Positions 1 to 11,929 of a stretch of DNA of 64,000 nt are shown in pieces; the stretch's first letter is position 1, and every line of letters begins with the position of its first letter. Where the stretch lies: the NCBI GenBank assembly GCA_900074885.1, contig FJUW01000033.1, forward strand, positions 186,001 through 250,000, read 5' to 3'. The position numbers were made by a program, and so were the translations under genes. The DNA is from Rhynchosporium graminicola. Its lineage: Eukaryota; Ascomycota; Leotiomycetes; Helotiales; Ploettnerulaceae. The notes below the pieces were generated by a model. That model saw nothing but the letters and a program-made list of their open reading frames with translations, did no database searches and was not told the origin of the DNA.

Positions 1-3000
1 TTAATTATAGTTAGGTAATTCTAAGATTATATAATATTAACTTTCTTAGGGTCTACCTCGATCCTAGAAGTAGAGATAATAAACCTAAGGTATTTAGTAT
101 AAGTAACGTTGAATTTATACTTCTTAAAGTCGGCTTATAATCTAGCGTCTTATAATTATTATAGCACCTTATATATATATAATTAATACTATAGTAAGTC
201 GTTAGAGTAGATCAGAATATTATCTAGATATACTATATAGAAGTCGTCCAAGTAGTCGAATAAGACGTTATTCATATATCGCTAGTATATCATAGGGCTA
301 TTAGTCAGACCGAAAAGGAGTACTTTATACTTATATATACTATAATAAGTCCGGAAAGTCGTATACTCTTCAGAGGCTAGATCTATTCGAATTCGGTAGA
401 ACGCTTAGCAAATATCTAGTTTAGTAAATATCTTAGTAGTAGAGATTCTAGCCAGCGTTTCATCGATTAATAGCAATAGATATTAATCCTTCCTCGTGAG
501 GTTATTAAGTACGCGAAAGTCGATATAGAATCTTAGACTTCTATTAGCTTTCTTAATAAAAAGAATAAGTGCAGTATATAGTACTTAAGAAAGTTCAATA
601 AAACCTTTAGCTAAGTTATTAGTAATATACGCCTTAACGACTTCAAGTTCTTTAGCTAATATCTTATATAAGAGAGAGTATTTAAGGTTCTTCTCGGCCC
701 CTTCCTTAAGCTTAATTCAGTAATCGTATAAGCGATAAGAAAGGAGAATATCGCTAGCTTCCTTAGAAAAGACGTATACCTACTAGCTATACTCGTAAGA
801 GATCTATAGTTCTAAATCTAATTCGCTTAAGCTAATAGCAAATTACTAGGCAGTTTTATAACGTTCCGTAAGGTCGATAGTTAAAGATATAATAATAGTA
901 TCGCGTTACTGAACTGCGATTCGGTCGTTAAGAAGCTTATCTATCTTGTGAAGAGTAATAGAGAAGATCTTATTATTAGAAGACTTCTAGCGTTTATATA
1001 AGAGATAGAAAGCTAAGCTGCTAATTACGTAAATCTCTAGCGCAAGAGGCTCTAGAAGAGGTCTAAGCATACGAGGTGATCTTTATCGCTTCCGAAATAT
1101 CGTAGTAGCTATTTTTATACTTTAAGTAGCTTCTATTAAGTCGCGAGACAGTATTCTAAGTAACTATTAGTCTATAGTATAAATTACACGAGCGTAATCT
1201 TATACGTAAGTCTTTAATATAGAGACTTCTAATTAGAGTTAAAGTAGAGATTCACGCGGGATATAAGCGATAATATCACTAAATCGTACGTACTTTAGCT
1301 ATATATCAGTAGTCTCTCTAGAGTATAAAGACCTCTCTTTACTACTCTATTCTCGTTCTTCAGATAATAAACACTTAGGCTTATCATATCTATAATAAGT
1401 ACTATAAACGCCGGAGAAACGGTCCTAACTGATCGGCGGTAGTAATAGAGAGTTAGTTACCTATAGAATACTCTCTAGAGGAGAGTTTTAGATATTTTTA
1501 TAGCTATAAGTCTCCTTAGAAGTGCGCTTCCGAGCTAGTAATAATCGTTTAATAATAGAGATAGAGTTAATAATAGCTCGAATATTAATAAGAGAGTTAG
1601 CTACGCTTCGCTATTCCTCGTACGCTTCCCAGAACTAATTAAAGCGTTCGTTTCGTTCGTCAGCGTTATATTAGTAGCGCTAGTAGGTATAGTATTTACG
1701 TAAGTCCTTAATCTCAATCGGAGAGCTATAAACGTTACTAGGAGGAGTATATAATAGCTAAATAATCTATCGTTTAGAGGTATCTAAGAGTACTTAATAT
1801 TCCGAAAGCCAGGTCCTTCCGAGTATAATACTATAGTTTCCGAGAGTAGTAATAAGAAAGAGGGTAAATACTTGAACGCGACGATCTACTATTAAATTAA
1901 GTATCGTATAGTAACTAATAGTACTACTATTAACGCTATTAAAGCCTTTAATAGGAATTATATTTAATAGAAGGTGAATTAAAAGTTTTAAGAAGAAAGA
2001 AAGGGATTTAAGAAAAGAATAATCAATAAAATAGTATCTATTAGCTCTAGAATTAAGAAGTATAAGTAGCTTATATAAGAGTCTATTCTTAATAAGAGTA
2101 GCACGTGTAGTAAACGATTAACTACTAAGAAGCTTCGTAAGGTCAAGATATCGCATATCTCGTATACTACTTAAGAAAGAGTCTTTCCCTAGGTATAGTC
2201 TTTTACTAGCAGTTTAATATACTCCTAAGTATTATCGTACGTTTCTTTATCGTTATTATCTTCTAGCTCGCTATTAACGTCGTTATTAGCGTTAATTACG
2301 TTAATTCGATACGGAGTATTAAGTCGAGCTAACAATAAGCGTAAGTATAAAGTAGGCGTAAAGTGATAAGAAGCATTCGCCGGCGATTATGTATAAGGCG
2401 TATCGTTTCGTATAGAGTATAGTACTTATTTACTAGTCGCACTAGTATTCTCGGGCGTAAGAAAACTAATTTGCGGATAAGAAGAGGAGTTAGTACTATA
2501 GCGCTAGGAGAAAGTATTAATAGGGCGTTCCCGAGTCGCGCTAGCCTTAGCCGAAGACTCGGAATAGTAGGTCTTTTTAATAAATTGACCTTAGTCTTCA
2601 GCTTATATAGCCTTAACGTATTCTTCTAGTATCCTTAACGTTCAGTACTATTAGAAGAGCTATTTCCGTAGCTATATAAGTAGCTTCTCCTATAAGTCTA
2701 TTTTCAGAGTCGATTAATCGTTTACTCTAGCTTTATAAGCTAGCGTACGAAACTCGTAGTAGAATATCTAGAAAGTCTACTTATAATCTATTTTTAGCGC
2801 AGAGTAGCTAGCTCTTATAGTTTATTAGTCGTATAGATTAGATAAGAAGGAGATAAGTTAAGTAATTATATCGAGTGAATCGATCATACTACCTTCTTTA
2901 TTATATTCTAGTTCTAAGAATAAGAGTTCTAAGTAAGTTCTGACTATTCCTTCCGTTTAGTTAAGTAACTAATCTTTATAGTAATCTTTATCGATAAAGT

Positions 3001-3771
3001 AACTAGAGTAGTACTAGAGGGCGTTACGTATCTATACTTCCTAGAGTTTTAGAGAGTAGTCGATTCTATTAGAGAGCTTATTTAGAAGGTTCAGTATCTT
3101 CTCTATACGCGTAGTATATAATATTAACGATATTCCTCCGGTAAATTATTCTCGACGATAATTATTAAGCGTAAGAGTAGCGTTATCTTCTTCGATTAAC
3201 AGTAGTAATATTATACGCGATTAAACGTTATTAAATAATATAGACTTAGCAGAGCGCTAGGCAATTAACTAGCGTAGTTCTAGGAACTCGTCCTATAACT
3301 AGCGTAGTTCTATAGATAAGTCAGCGTTTAATTATCTCTCCTCCGCGAGCTTCCTTTCTGCCTCTTATAGCTAGTAAGCGCAGTCTTCCTATAAGTTACC
3401 TATAGTTACTATTAATATAGGAGTATTATCAGGAAGGTTTAGCGACTCAGGGAGTTCATTAATTATAGTAGGAGTTAAGGAGCTCAACTCGGATAAGGCA
3501 TCGTTATAAGTACTCTCTACTATAGAGAGAGGTAGGTTACGGCAAGTATTATAAGTCGCTAAAGAATAAGAAGTAGAGAGAGTCGGAGAACTAGTAGTCG
3601 ATTTATCAGACTTAAGTTACTTCAGTTTAGGTACTATTCTTCAAGTTTATACTTAGTATAGGCCTTCTCTATATAGCGTAGTCTCTTGCGTTTAGTAGCT
3701 CTAGGCACAGAGGTATAATATAAGTAGATATTTACTATCTTCCTAGATATAAGTAAAAGAGTTATAGATAA
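1..3771 (-). mobile_element. RIP-degraded Ty3/gypsy retrotransposon, gag-RT part
   Basis: Read on the minus strand, this stretch gives a broken gypsy polyprotein. At about 440-525 it reads D-F-R-x-L-N-N-L-T-x-K-D..LLLIDETL, and at about 195-330 it reads LLFGLTNSPM followed by VYLDNILIYS. The second is the reverse-transcriptase catalytic YLDD box with the last Asp changed to Asn, a G-to-A change as RIP makes. Around 2550-2770 a gag-like stretch with many stops can be read. The order (LTR, gag, RT going down in coordinate) is that of Ty3/gypsy. RNase H and integrase would lie beyond the left edge. There are frequent stops, so this copy cannot be active. Confidence is high for the RT and moderate for gag. 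Confidence 0.85.
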
Positions 3772-4006
3772 TATAACACTTACTCTAGAAAGGTCTCAAA
3801 ACTACCTAAGTAATAAGACCTTATATTACTATAAATATAAGGTAGTAAGAATCACTTAAGAATCTATAACTAAGGAGTAAAGAAGTAGAGAGAGAAGGGA
3901 AGTATATATATGAAAAGGGGCCCCTAAACTCTACTTGTGTAATCTCGCTTAGCAGTAAGTGTTTCTACCAATAGGGAGAAACCTCTAAACCTGACTAGTC
4001 GTCACA
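3772..4006 (-). repeat. Candidate 5' LTR of the minus-strand gypsy element
   Basis: On the minus strand the segment begins TGTGACGACTAG and ends ..GTTATA, a RIP-altered form of the usual ..TACA end. The internal region with gag and RT follows directly. Both ends were set by eye from the TG..CA convention. The matching 3' LTR is outside the window, so the length of about 235 bp is an estimate. Confidence 0.5.
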
Positions 4007-7000
4007 ATAGCTACTATTAGTATAGAAACTATACTATTTCGATTCTGAATTATAAACGAAACTAGAAACTAATACTTCTAATAGTATAATAACTAGAGTT
4101 ATCTTCTAATTATATAAAGATAACTAGTAGTATCTAATTAGATTCTACTTCTATATTCTTAATAGATATAAACTAAACTAAGAGATCTATAATAAAGAGC
4201 TATATACTATTATTAAGTCTTTCCGGAAATAGAGACCGGAATTTATATCTCTACGATACTATATTAGTATATATACGGACTATCGATCTTTAGAATACTT
4301 TATAACTACTAAAGTCCTAACTAGTAAGTAAGCTAGATAGATAGAATTCCTTTCCGAATTTAACTTTTAAATTATATATATACTTAATAAAGATAATACT
4401 AAAGCTAATATCCTTAGCTATAGAGAATAAGATCTAAGGATATAAGAATAATAGAAATAAGATAGTAGATCTCGGGTTTTATTACCTTTAGATCGCTTAG
4501 ACCTTAGGATTAATACGGAACTAGCGGAGTATTATATTAATTAAATCAGTTATATATACTTAATATCGCTAAGGACTAATACGCTACCGGAACCTATACG
4601 TAACTCCTTTAATTTAATTAAGAAACTATATTAATTTAACTAAGAATTATTCTTTAAGGAACGAAATATATTAGGAGATAATTATACTATTAATAATAGT
4701 TTACTACTTTATAATAGTTATCTATACGTATAACGCTATATTCTATTATATACCTGTTTAATTAGTGAAGTCTATAATTAAGTTTCCTCTGCTTATCTAA
4801 ACGCTTATAAGACCGCTGAAATAATTTCTATCTATTATTACTAGAAAAGACTTATATCGGATATGAAATAGTATACTTATAATTACTACTCCTACTAGTA
4901 CTCTTATCTGAAATAGATAAAATAGTAAAGATTCCTCTATTTATTACTAATACTTAGCTACTTTATATAGTACTTAGCTATAGATTTTAAGGACTTTCTA
5001 CTTAATAACTAAGGATTTAATAAGATATTAGTATTTATTAACTACCTAGGGAAAGACTCCGTATCGATACTATATTACTATAATATTAATACTTATAGGA
5101 TAGTAATATTATTTATCTAATAGATATATTATTTCGGATATACCCTTAAGTTAATTATATCTGACTAAGGAGCTTAGTTAGTCTTATCCTTCTAGTAAGA
5201 GTTTTATTATATAATTAGAGTTAAGGTTAAGCTCTCTACTTTCTTTTACTAGTAAACCGATAGATAAATAGAGATTATAAATTAATATATTAACTAACGC
5301 TTTAGACCTTTTATTAATTATTACTAGAGTAACTAAGGCGAATTATTATTAATAATAGACTACGCTTAAGTAACTCTACCTTACGATTCTATCGGTATAG
5401 CGCTATATACCCTTAAATATAGTATATTACTACGGAATAGCTAGGACTAGAAGTAACTTACTAGATTAATACTATAAGAGAAACTTAATTATACTAATAC
5501 TAAATCCTTAGCTAAATATACTAAATTCGCTATCGAGGTTATAAAAGCTAATATACTAGCTACTTAGTATAAGATAAGCGCTATAACTAACCCGAAACGG
5601 CATAGTATCGACTAAGAAGTTAAAGATAAGGTATTTCTCTCTATAAGGAACCTTAAGAATTACTAGTTAAATAAGAAGTTATCTAGTCTCTAAGTAGGAT
5701 TATACTAAGTCCTAGCTAAAATTAGATACTCTTATAAGCTAGATTTACTCTCAGGATCTTTTATTTATAATATATTCGCTCTCGAATTACTCTTTAAGGA
5801 CCCGGATAACTTATTACTAAGCTAGGAATTACTAAACCTACCCTTAGAGGTTATTACTACTTAAGAAGAGTAAGAGTTATAAGATATACTCGCTATATAG
5901 CTCCTAAGAAGTAATCTAAAATATTAAATTAATTAGCTAAGCTATAACTCGGACTTAACTTAGTATAATACTTCCGATTTAATAAGTACTTTATATAAGC
6001 TTAGAGACTTCTATATTACTAACCTAAGTAAACTTAGACTTTCGTATAAACTAGAATAGTAGATTAAGGCTTAGGAAAACAGAATAAATAACTATAGTTA
6101 CTTAGAGGATAATAAGCTATTATAGTTACTAGTATTAAAATTTATTACTAAGGATAATCCCCTGATTATACTTCGTAATAATACTATATCTAAAACTTTA
6201 TTTCTTTAATTACTTTTACTTTATTAGCTTTCTCCTCTAAGTTCTCCGGAGCTCTTAGTAATTCTAGAATATCTAGAACTAGAATTACTATATCTAACTC
6301 TTTACTTAAATCTACTAATATAGCCCTAGTAATAGACTAAGTATAATAGCTAATCTTATAAGGTTTCTTCTTTAGAGAAAGTCTAGGAGTATCTAGATCT
6401 AATACTATCTTTAAACTAAAAAGTAAATTCCTTTTTCCTTTAGTATTAGATATTATAGCTTTAAATATAGCTTTCTTTATAAATTCCTATATAATATTAT
6501 TTAACTCTTTTATTTACTTTAATACTATTTATATTATTAACTTAGATTTCGCTAAATCTACTATTAAAAGATCTAGATCTTATATTATATTAGTATTATA
6601 CTAGTATCTAAGGATTTAAGATCTTAACTTATTACTTTAATAAACTCTAACTCTTTAAATACTTTCTTTATAGAACGCTTTAAAGCTTAAGTCTCTACTA
6701 ATTATATAGTAGTAAACTCTAACGTAATAATAAGAGTAGCAGATTTCGTAAGATAATAGATCTAATTAATTACCTTATAAGTAGCTATAATAATACCCCG
6801 ATTTAGCTCCGCGTCTTTAGCTTTACTACTAGGAAGTAACTCGGATAAAATAGTATACTTTATATTAATATAATTAGATAACTATAATATATTAGTATAT
6901 ATACTTATATTCAGGTTTAAGTAACTTATAAGCTTATAACTACTCTTTAATACTAAATAATACTTATAAAGCTTAGAGTTAAGCTTATTAAATAAGTATA

Positions 7001-7177
7001 AGAGTTCTAAAATAGGAGTATTATTATACTTTATCTTAAGGAAAGCGCGAATATATCGTAAGTAATATATACAATACGCCGCCGAAAGAGCACTAGTAGG
7101 AACTAGTAAAAGCACTATAAGAGTTAGTATTATAGATTCGTGAAACCCCTATATTATACTTAAGGACTATCCTTAAG
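4007..7177 (+). mobile_element. RIP-degraded gypsy RNase H-integrase fragment, copy 1
   Basis: Plus-strand conceptual translation with many stops recovers gypsy RNase H at about 4170-4440 (NKELYTIIKSFRK.RPEF, then TDYRSLEYFITTK). It also recovers integrase at about 4980-5400 (SD.GA.LV, then F....TDR.IEIIN.YIN..RPFINYY and DYA.VTLPYDSIG). The fragment starts inside pol exactly where the minus-strand LTR ends, so its 5' half was displaced by that insertion. A 77-codon minus-strand frame at 6882-7115 is incidental. Confidence 0.85.
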
Positions 7178-7178
7178 N
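7178..7178. other. Single N: assembly junction
   Basis: One undetermined base sits exactly between two copies of the same 3172-bp sequence. It marks a join between contigs rather than a measured gap. Confidence 0.9.
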
Positions 7179-10100
7179 AATAGCTACTATTAGTATAGAA
7201 ACTATACTATTTCGATTCTGAATTATAAACGAAACTAGAAACTAATACTTCTAATAGTATAATAACTAGAGTTATCTTCTAATTATATAAAGATAACTAG
7301 TAGTATCTAATTAGATTCTACTTCTATATTCTTAATAGATATAAACTAAACTAAGAGATCTATAATAAAGAGCTATATACTATTATTAAGTCTTTCCGGA
7401 AATAGAGACCGGAATTTATATCTCTACGATACTATATTAGTATATATACGGACTATCGATCTTTAGAATACTTTATAACTACTAAAGTCCTAACTAGTAA
7501 GTAAGCTAGATAGATAGAATTCCTTTCCGAATTTAACTTTTAAATTATATATATACTTAATAAAGATAATACTAAAGCTAATATCCTTAGCTATAGAGAA
7601 TAAGATCTAAGGATATAAGAATAATAGAAATAAGATAGTAGATCTCGGGTTTTATTACCTTTAGATCGCTTAGACCTTAGGATTAATACGGAACTAGCGG
7701 AGTATTATATTAATTAAATCAGTTATATATACTTAATATCGCTAAGGACTAATACGCTACCGGAACCTATACGTAACTCCTTTAATTTAATTAAGAAACT
7801 ATATTAATTTAACTAAGAATTATTCTTTAAGGAACGAAATATATTAGGAGATAATTATACTATTAATAATAGTTTACTACTTTATAATAGTTATCTATAC
7901 GTATAACGCTATATTCTATTATATACCTGTTTAATTAGTGAAGTCTATAATTAAGTTTCCTCTGCTTATCTAAACGCTTATAAGACCGCTGAAATAATTT
8001 CTATCTATTATTACTAGAAAAGACTTATATCGGATATGAAATAGTATACTTATAATTACTACTCCTACTAGTACTCTTATCTGAAATAGATAAAATAGTA
8101 AAGATTCCTCTATTTATTACTAATACTTAGCTACTTTATATAGTACTTAGCTATAGATTTTAAGGACTTTCTACTTAATAACTAAGGATTTAATAAGATA
8201 TTAGTATTTATTAACTACCTAGGGAAAGACTCCGTATCGATACTATATTACTATAATATTAATACTTATAGGATAGTAATATTATTTATCTAATAGATAT
8301 ATTATTTCGGATATACCCTTAAGTTAATTATATCTGACTAAGGAGCTTAGTTAGTCTTATCCTTCTAGTAAGAGTTTTATTATATAATTAGAGTTAAGGT
8401 TAAGCTCTCTACTTTCTTTTACTAGTAAACCGATAGATAAATAGAGATTATAAATTAATATATTAACTAACGCTTTAGACCTTTTATTAATTATTACTAG
8501 AGTAACTAAGGCGAATTATTATTAATAATAGACTACGCTTAAGTAACTCTACCTTACGATTCTATCGGTATAGCGCTATATACCCTTAAATATAGTATAT
8601 TACTACGGAATAGCTAGGACTAGAAGTAACTTACTAGATTAATACTATAAGAGAAACTTAATTATACTAATACTAAATCCTTAGCTAAATATACTAAATT
8701 CGCTATCGAGGTTATAAAAGCTAATATACTAGCTACTTAGTATAAGATAAGCGCTATAACTAACCCGAAACGGCATAGTATCGACTAAGAAGTTAAAGAT
8801 AAGGTATTTCTCTCTATAAGGAACCTTAAGAATTACTAGTTAAATAAGAAGTTATCTAGTCTCTAAGTAGGATTATACTAAGTCCTAGCTAAAATTAGAT
8901 ACTCTTATAAGCTAGATTTACTCTCAGGATCTTTTATTTATAATATATTCGCTCTCGAATTACTCTTTAAGGACCCGGATAACTTATTACTAAGCTAGGA
9001 ATTACTAAACCTACCCTTAGAGGTTATTACTACTTAAGAAGAGTAAGAGTTATAAGATATACTCGCTATATAGCTCCTAAGAAGTAATCTAAAATATTAA
9101 ATTAATTAGCTAAGCTATAACTCGGACTTAACTTAGTATAATACTTCCGATTTAATAAGTACTTTATATAAGCTTAGAGACTTCTATATTACTAACCTAA
9201 GTAAACTTAGACTTTCGTATAAACTAGAATAGTAGATTAAGGCTTAGGAAAACAGAATAAATAACTATAGTTACTTAGAGGATAATAAGCTATTATAGTT
9301 ACTAGTATTAAAATTTATTACTAAGGATAATCCCCTGATTATACTTCGTAATAATACTATATCTAAAACTTTATTTCTTTAATTACTTTTACTTTATTAG
9401 CTTTCTCCTCTAAGTTCTCCGGAGCTCTTAGTAATTCTAGAATATCTAGAACTAGAATTACTATATCTAACTCTTTACTTAAATCTACTAATATAGCCCT
9501 AGTAATAGACTAAGTATAATAGCTAATCTTATAAGGTTTCTTCTTTAGAGAAAGTCTAGGAGTATCTAGATCTAATACTATCTTTAAACTAAAAAGTAAA
9601 TTCCTTTTTCCTTTAGTATTAGATATTATAGCTTTAAATATAGCTTTCTTTATAAATTCCTATATAATATTATTTAACTCTTTTATTTACTTTAATACTA
9701 TTTATATTATTAACTTAGATTTCGCTAAATCTACTATTAAAAGATCTAGATCTTATATTATATTAGTATTATACTAGTATCTAAGGATTTAAGATCTTAA
9801 CTTATTACTTTAATAAACTCTAACTCTTTAAATACTTTCTTTATAGAACGCTTTAAAGCTTAAGTCTCTACTAATTATATAGTAGTAAACTCTAACGTAA
9901 TAATAAGAGTAGCAGATTTCGTAAGATAATAGATCTAATTAATTACCTTATAAGTAGCTATAATAATACCCCGATTTAGCTCCGCGTCTTTAGCTTTACT
10001 ACTAGGAAGTAACTCGGATAAAATAGTATACTTTATATTAATATAATTAGATAACTATAATATATTAGTATATATACTTATATTCAGGTTTAAGTAACTT

Positions 10101-10350
10101 ATAAGCTTATAACTACTCTTTAATACTAAATAATACTTATAAAGCTTAGAGTTAAGCTTATTAAATAAGTATAAGAGTTCTAAAATAGGAGTATTATTAT
10201 ACTTTATCTTAAGGAAAGCGCGAATATATCGTAAGTAATATATACAATACGCCGCCGAAAGAGCACTAGTAGGAACTAGTAAAAGCACTATAAGAGTTAG
10301 TATTATAGATTCGTGAAACCCCTATATTATACTTAAGGACTATCCTTAAG
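7179..10350 (+). repeat. Second copy of the 3172-bp RNase H-integrase segment
   Basis: This repeats 4006-7177 with an offset of 3173 bases. I saw no difference wherever I compared the two, and the same 77-codon incidental frame recurs at 10055-10288. Identity this complete is not expected between old RIP-mutated copies. The more likely explanation is that one stretch was assembled twice. Confidence 0.85.
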
Positions 10351-10818
10351 ACTAAGATAAGAAACTTACTTATATTAAGAGAAGAGTTAATTAGGTCGAT
10401 TAATATATAAGATTATAGTAGACTACTATAGTAGTTAGTAATAATACTTACTCTAGGAGCTATATTATAATCTAAGGAGAATAAACTTATAAGTTAAAGT
10501 AATTATTATAATTAAAAAGGAAAATCTCTAATATTAATAAATCCCTTCCTTTATATACTCTATACTCTACTTAAACTCGACTCCTACTATAAATAGATAA
10601 AGTAAATACTACTTACCGCCTGATTTAGAAGCTATAACTAATATAGTACTATTATAGCGATATAACTAGTTAGAACCTAATAAAGAATTTACTATTACTA
10701 AAGAGCAGCTAGCGCTTATTACGCGAATATCAACGAAAACAGTTATAATAAAGACTAATTCTAGTATAAACTATAACCTTCCGAGCTTAGGGTTAAGCTC
10801 TTCTTAGAAGAGGAGTAA
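10351..10818 (+). mobile_element. 3' internal tail of the plus-strand gypsy element
   Basis: This continues the element after the duplicated segment and has a matching counterpart at about 13955-14424 in the third copy. It ends in a purine-rich stretch directly before the LTR, the usual place of the polypurine tract. No reading frame survives. Confidence 0.65.
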
Positions 10819-11086
10819 TATAATAATAGCTTATCTGAATATTATATAAGAAAAAGGATAGATAATAGGGCTTAAGTTTATAAGTATCCCAGTAGAATTA
10901 GTATCCGACCCGGTATAGTATCGGACTAGTACTAGTATATATATATAAGGTGCCTTATACTCTATCTCTCTTCTTCTTCTTTCCTTATCTTTTTATTTTC
11001 TTTATAGTAGACTATATAAGATCGCTCTTAGCTTCTCTACTTATTTATTCTTACTTATATACCGCCTTAAGTCTTATATCGTTATA
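10819..11086 (+). repeat. 268-bp gypsy LTR, forward
   Basis: It begins TATAATAATAGCTTATCTG, which is a RIP-altered TGTGACGACAGCTCACCTG as seen in the inverted copy. It ends ..TATCGTTATA. The length of 268 bp equals that of the two other copies. A TATATATATATAAGGTGCC block with a following pyrimidine-rich tract is a plausible promoter part. TTAA follows directly. Confidence 0.8.
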
Positions 11087-11661
11087 TTAATCGTTATAAG
11101 AGAGAACAGATTAAGTTCGAGTCATCTGCAGTAGTAGGAGTACTTAGCGATTATACTCCTAGTGAATTTCGCTTTTATTTTCCTTTCTCTCTTAATTAGT
11201 ACTTCCTTAATAAGGTATTAATATTCTCTAAGGTAAGAGACGTTTAGAGTAAAGAAAAGTATAATAGATTAGGTTCAGAAGTAGAGCGGGGGGGATCGCG
11301 TTAAGTTCCCTTAGAACTAGAGGAGTCTCTAGTTTATTAGTTAGGAGCTATTTTAGTAGCTTAAAAAGGAGTATATTAGAGCTATTTCGGCAGCGATACG
11401 TAGAAGTTAAAGTTCCGGGGTATTTATTATACTTTCTTTAAAATCTATTTATAATTCCTTTATACTAAGAGGGTTATTAAAGGAGCGTTAGCGAAAACCT
11501 CCTCTATTATACTATTTACGATAAGCTAAATTAAACCCTAATTTATAGTTATCCGAGAGATCTCTAGTATCTTAGCTATATATAAGTAGTTATCGAATAA
11601 CTAACTTAGTAATAAGATATTATAGTAAGTTATCTCCAGCTATCTTAATCTTTTTATTTAA
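11087..11661. other. RIP-like AT-rich DNA, unclassified
   Basis: This lies between a forward and an inverted LTR. It is AT-rich with the same dinucleotide bias, contains a run of seven G near 11289, and has no reading frame I can assign. It may be the eroded inner part of another element. Confidence 0.5.
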
Positions 11662-11929
11662 TATAATAATATAAGAATTAAAGCGGTATATAAGTAAGAA
11701 TAAATAAGTAAGAAAGCTAAGAGTAATCTTATATAGTCTACTATAAAGAAAACAAAAAGATAAGGAAAGAAGAAGAAGAGAGATAGAGTATAAAGTACCT
11801 TATATATATATATCAGTACTAGTTCGATATTATACTAGGTCGGATATTAGTTCTGCCGGGATACTTATGAACTTGGGCCCTATTATCTATCCTTCTTCTT
11901 ATATGATATTCAGGTGAGCTGTCGTCATA
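11662..11929 (-). repeat. 268-bp gypsy LTR, inverted, probably solo
   Basis: On the minus strand it starts TATGACGACAGCTCACCTG and ends CTTATATTATTATA. It is the same length as the LTRs at 10819 and 14425 and keeps more of the original C and G bases. TTAA flanks it on both sides (11658-11661 and 11930-11933), which fits a 4-bp target-site duplication. Plus-strand integrase homology resumes directly at its edge. Confidence 0.8.

Noticed and set aside
1..200. Chromosome end or telomere
   Set aside because: There is no TTAGGG or CCCTAA array, and the first bases are ordinary gypsy remnant.
6882..7115. 77-codon minus-strand frame, repeated at 10055-10288
   Set aside because: It lies inside RIP-mutated integrase-element DNA, opposite the element's coding strand, and recurs only because that stretch is duplicated.
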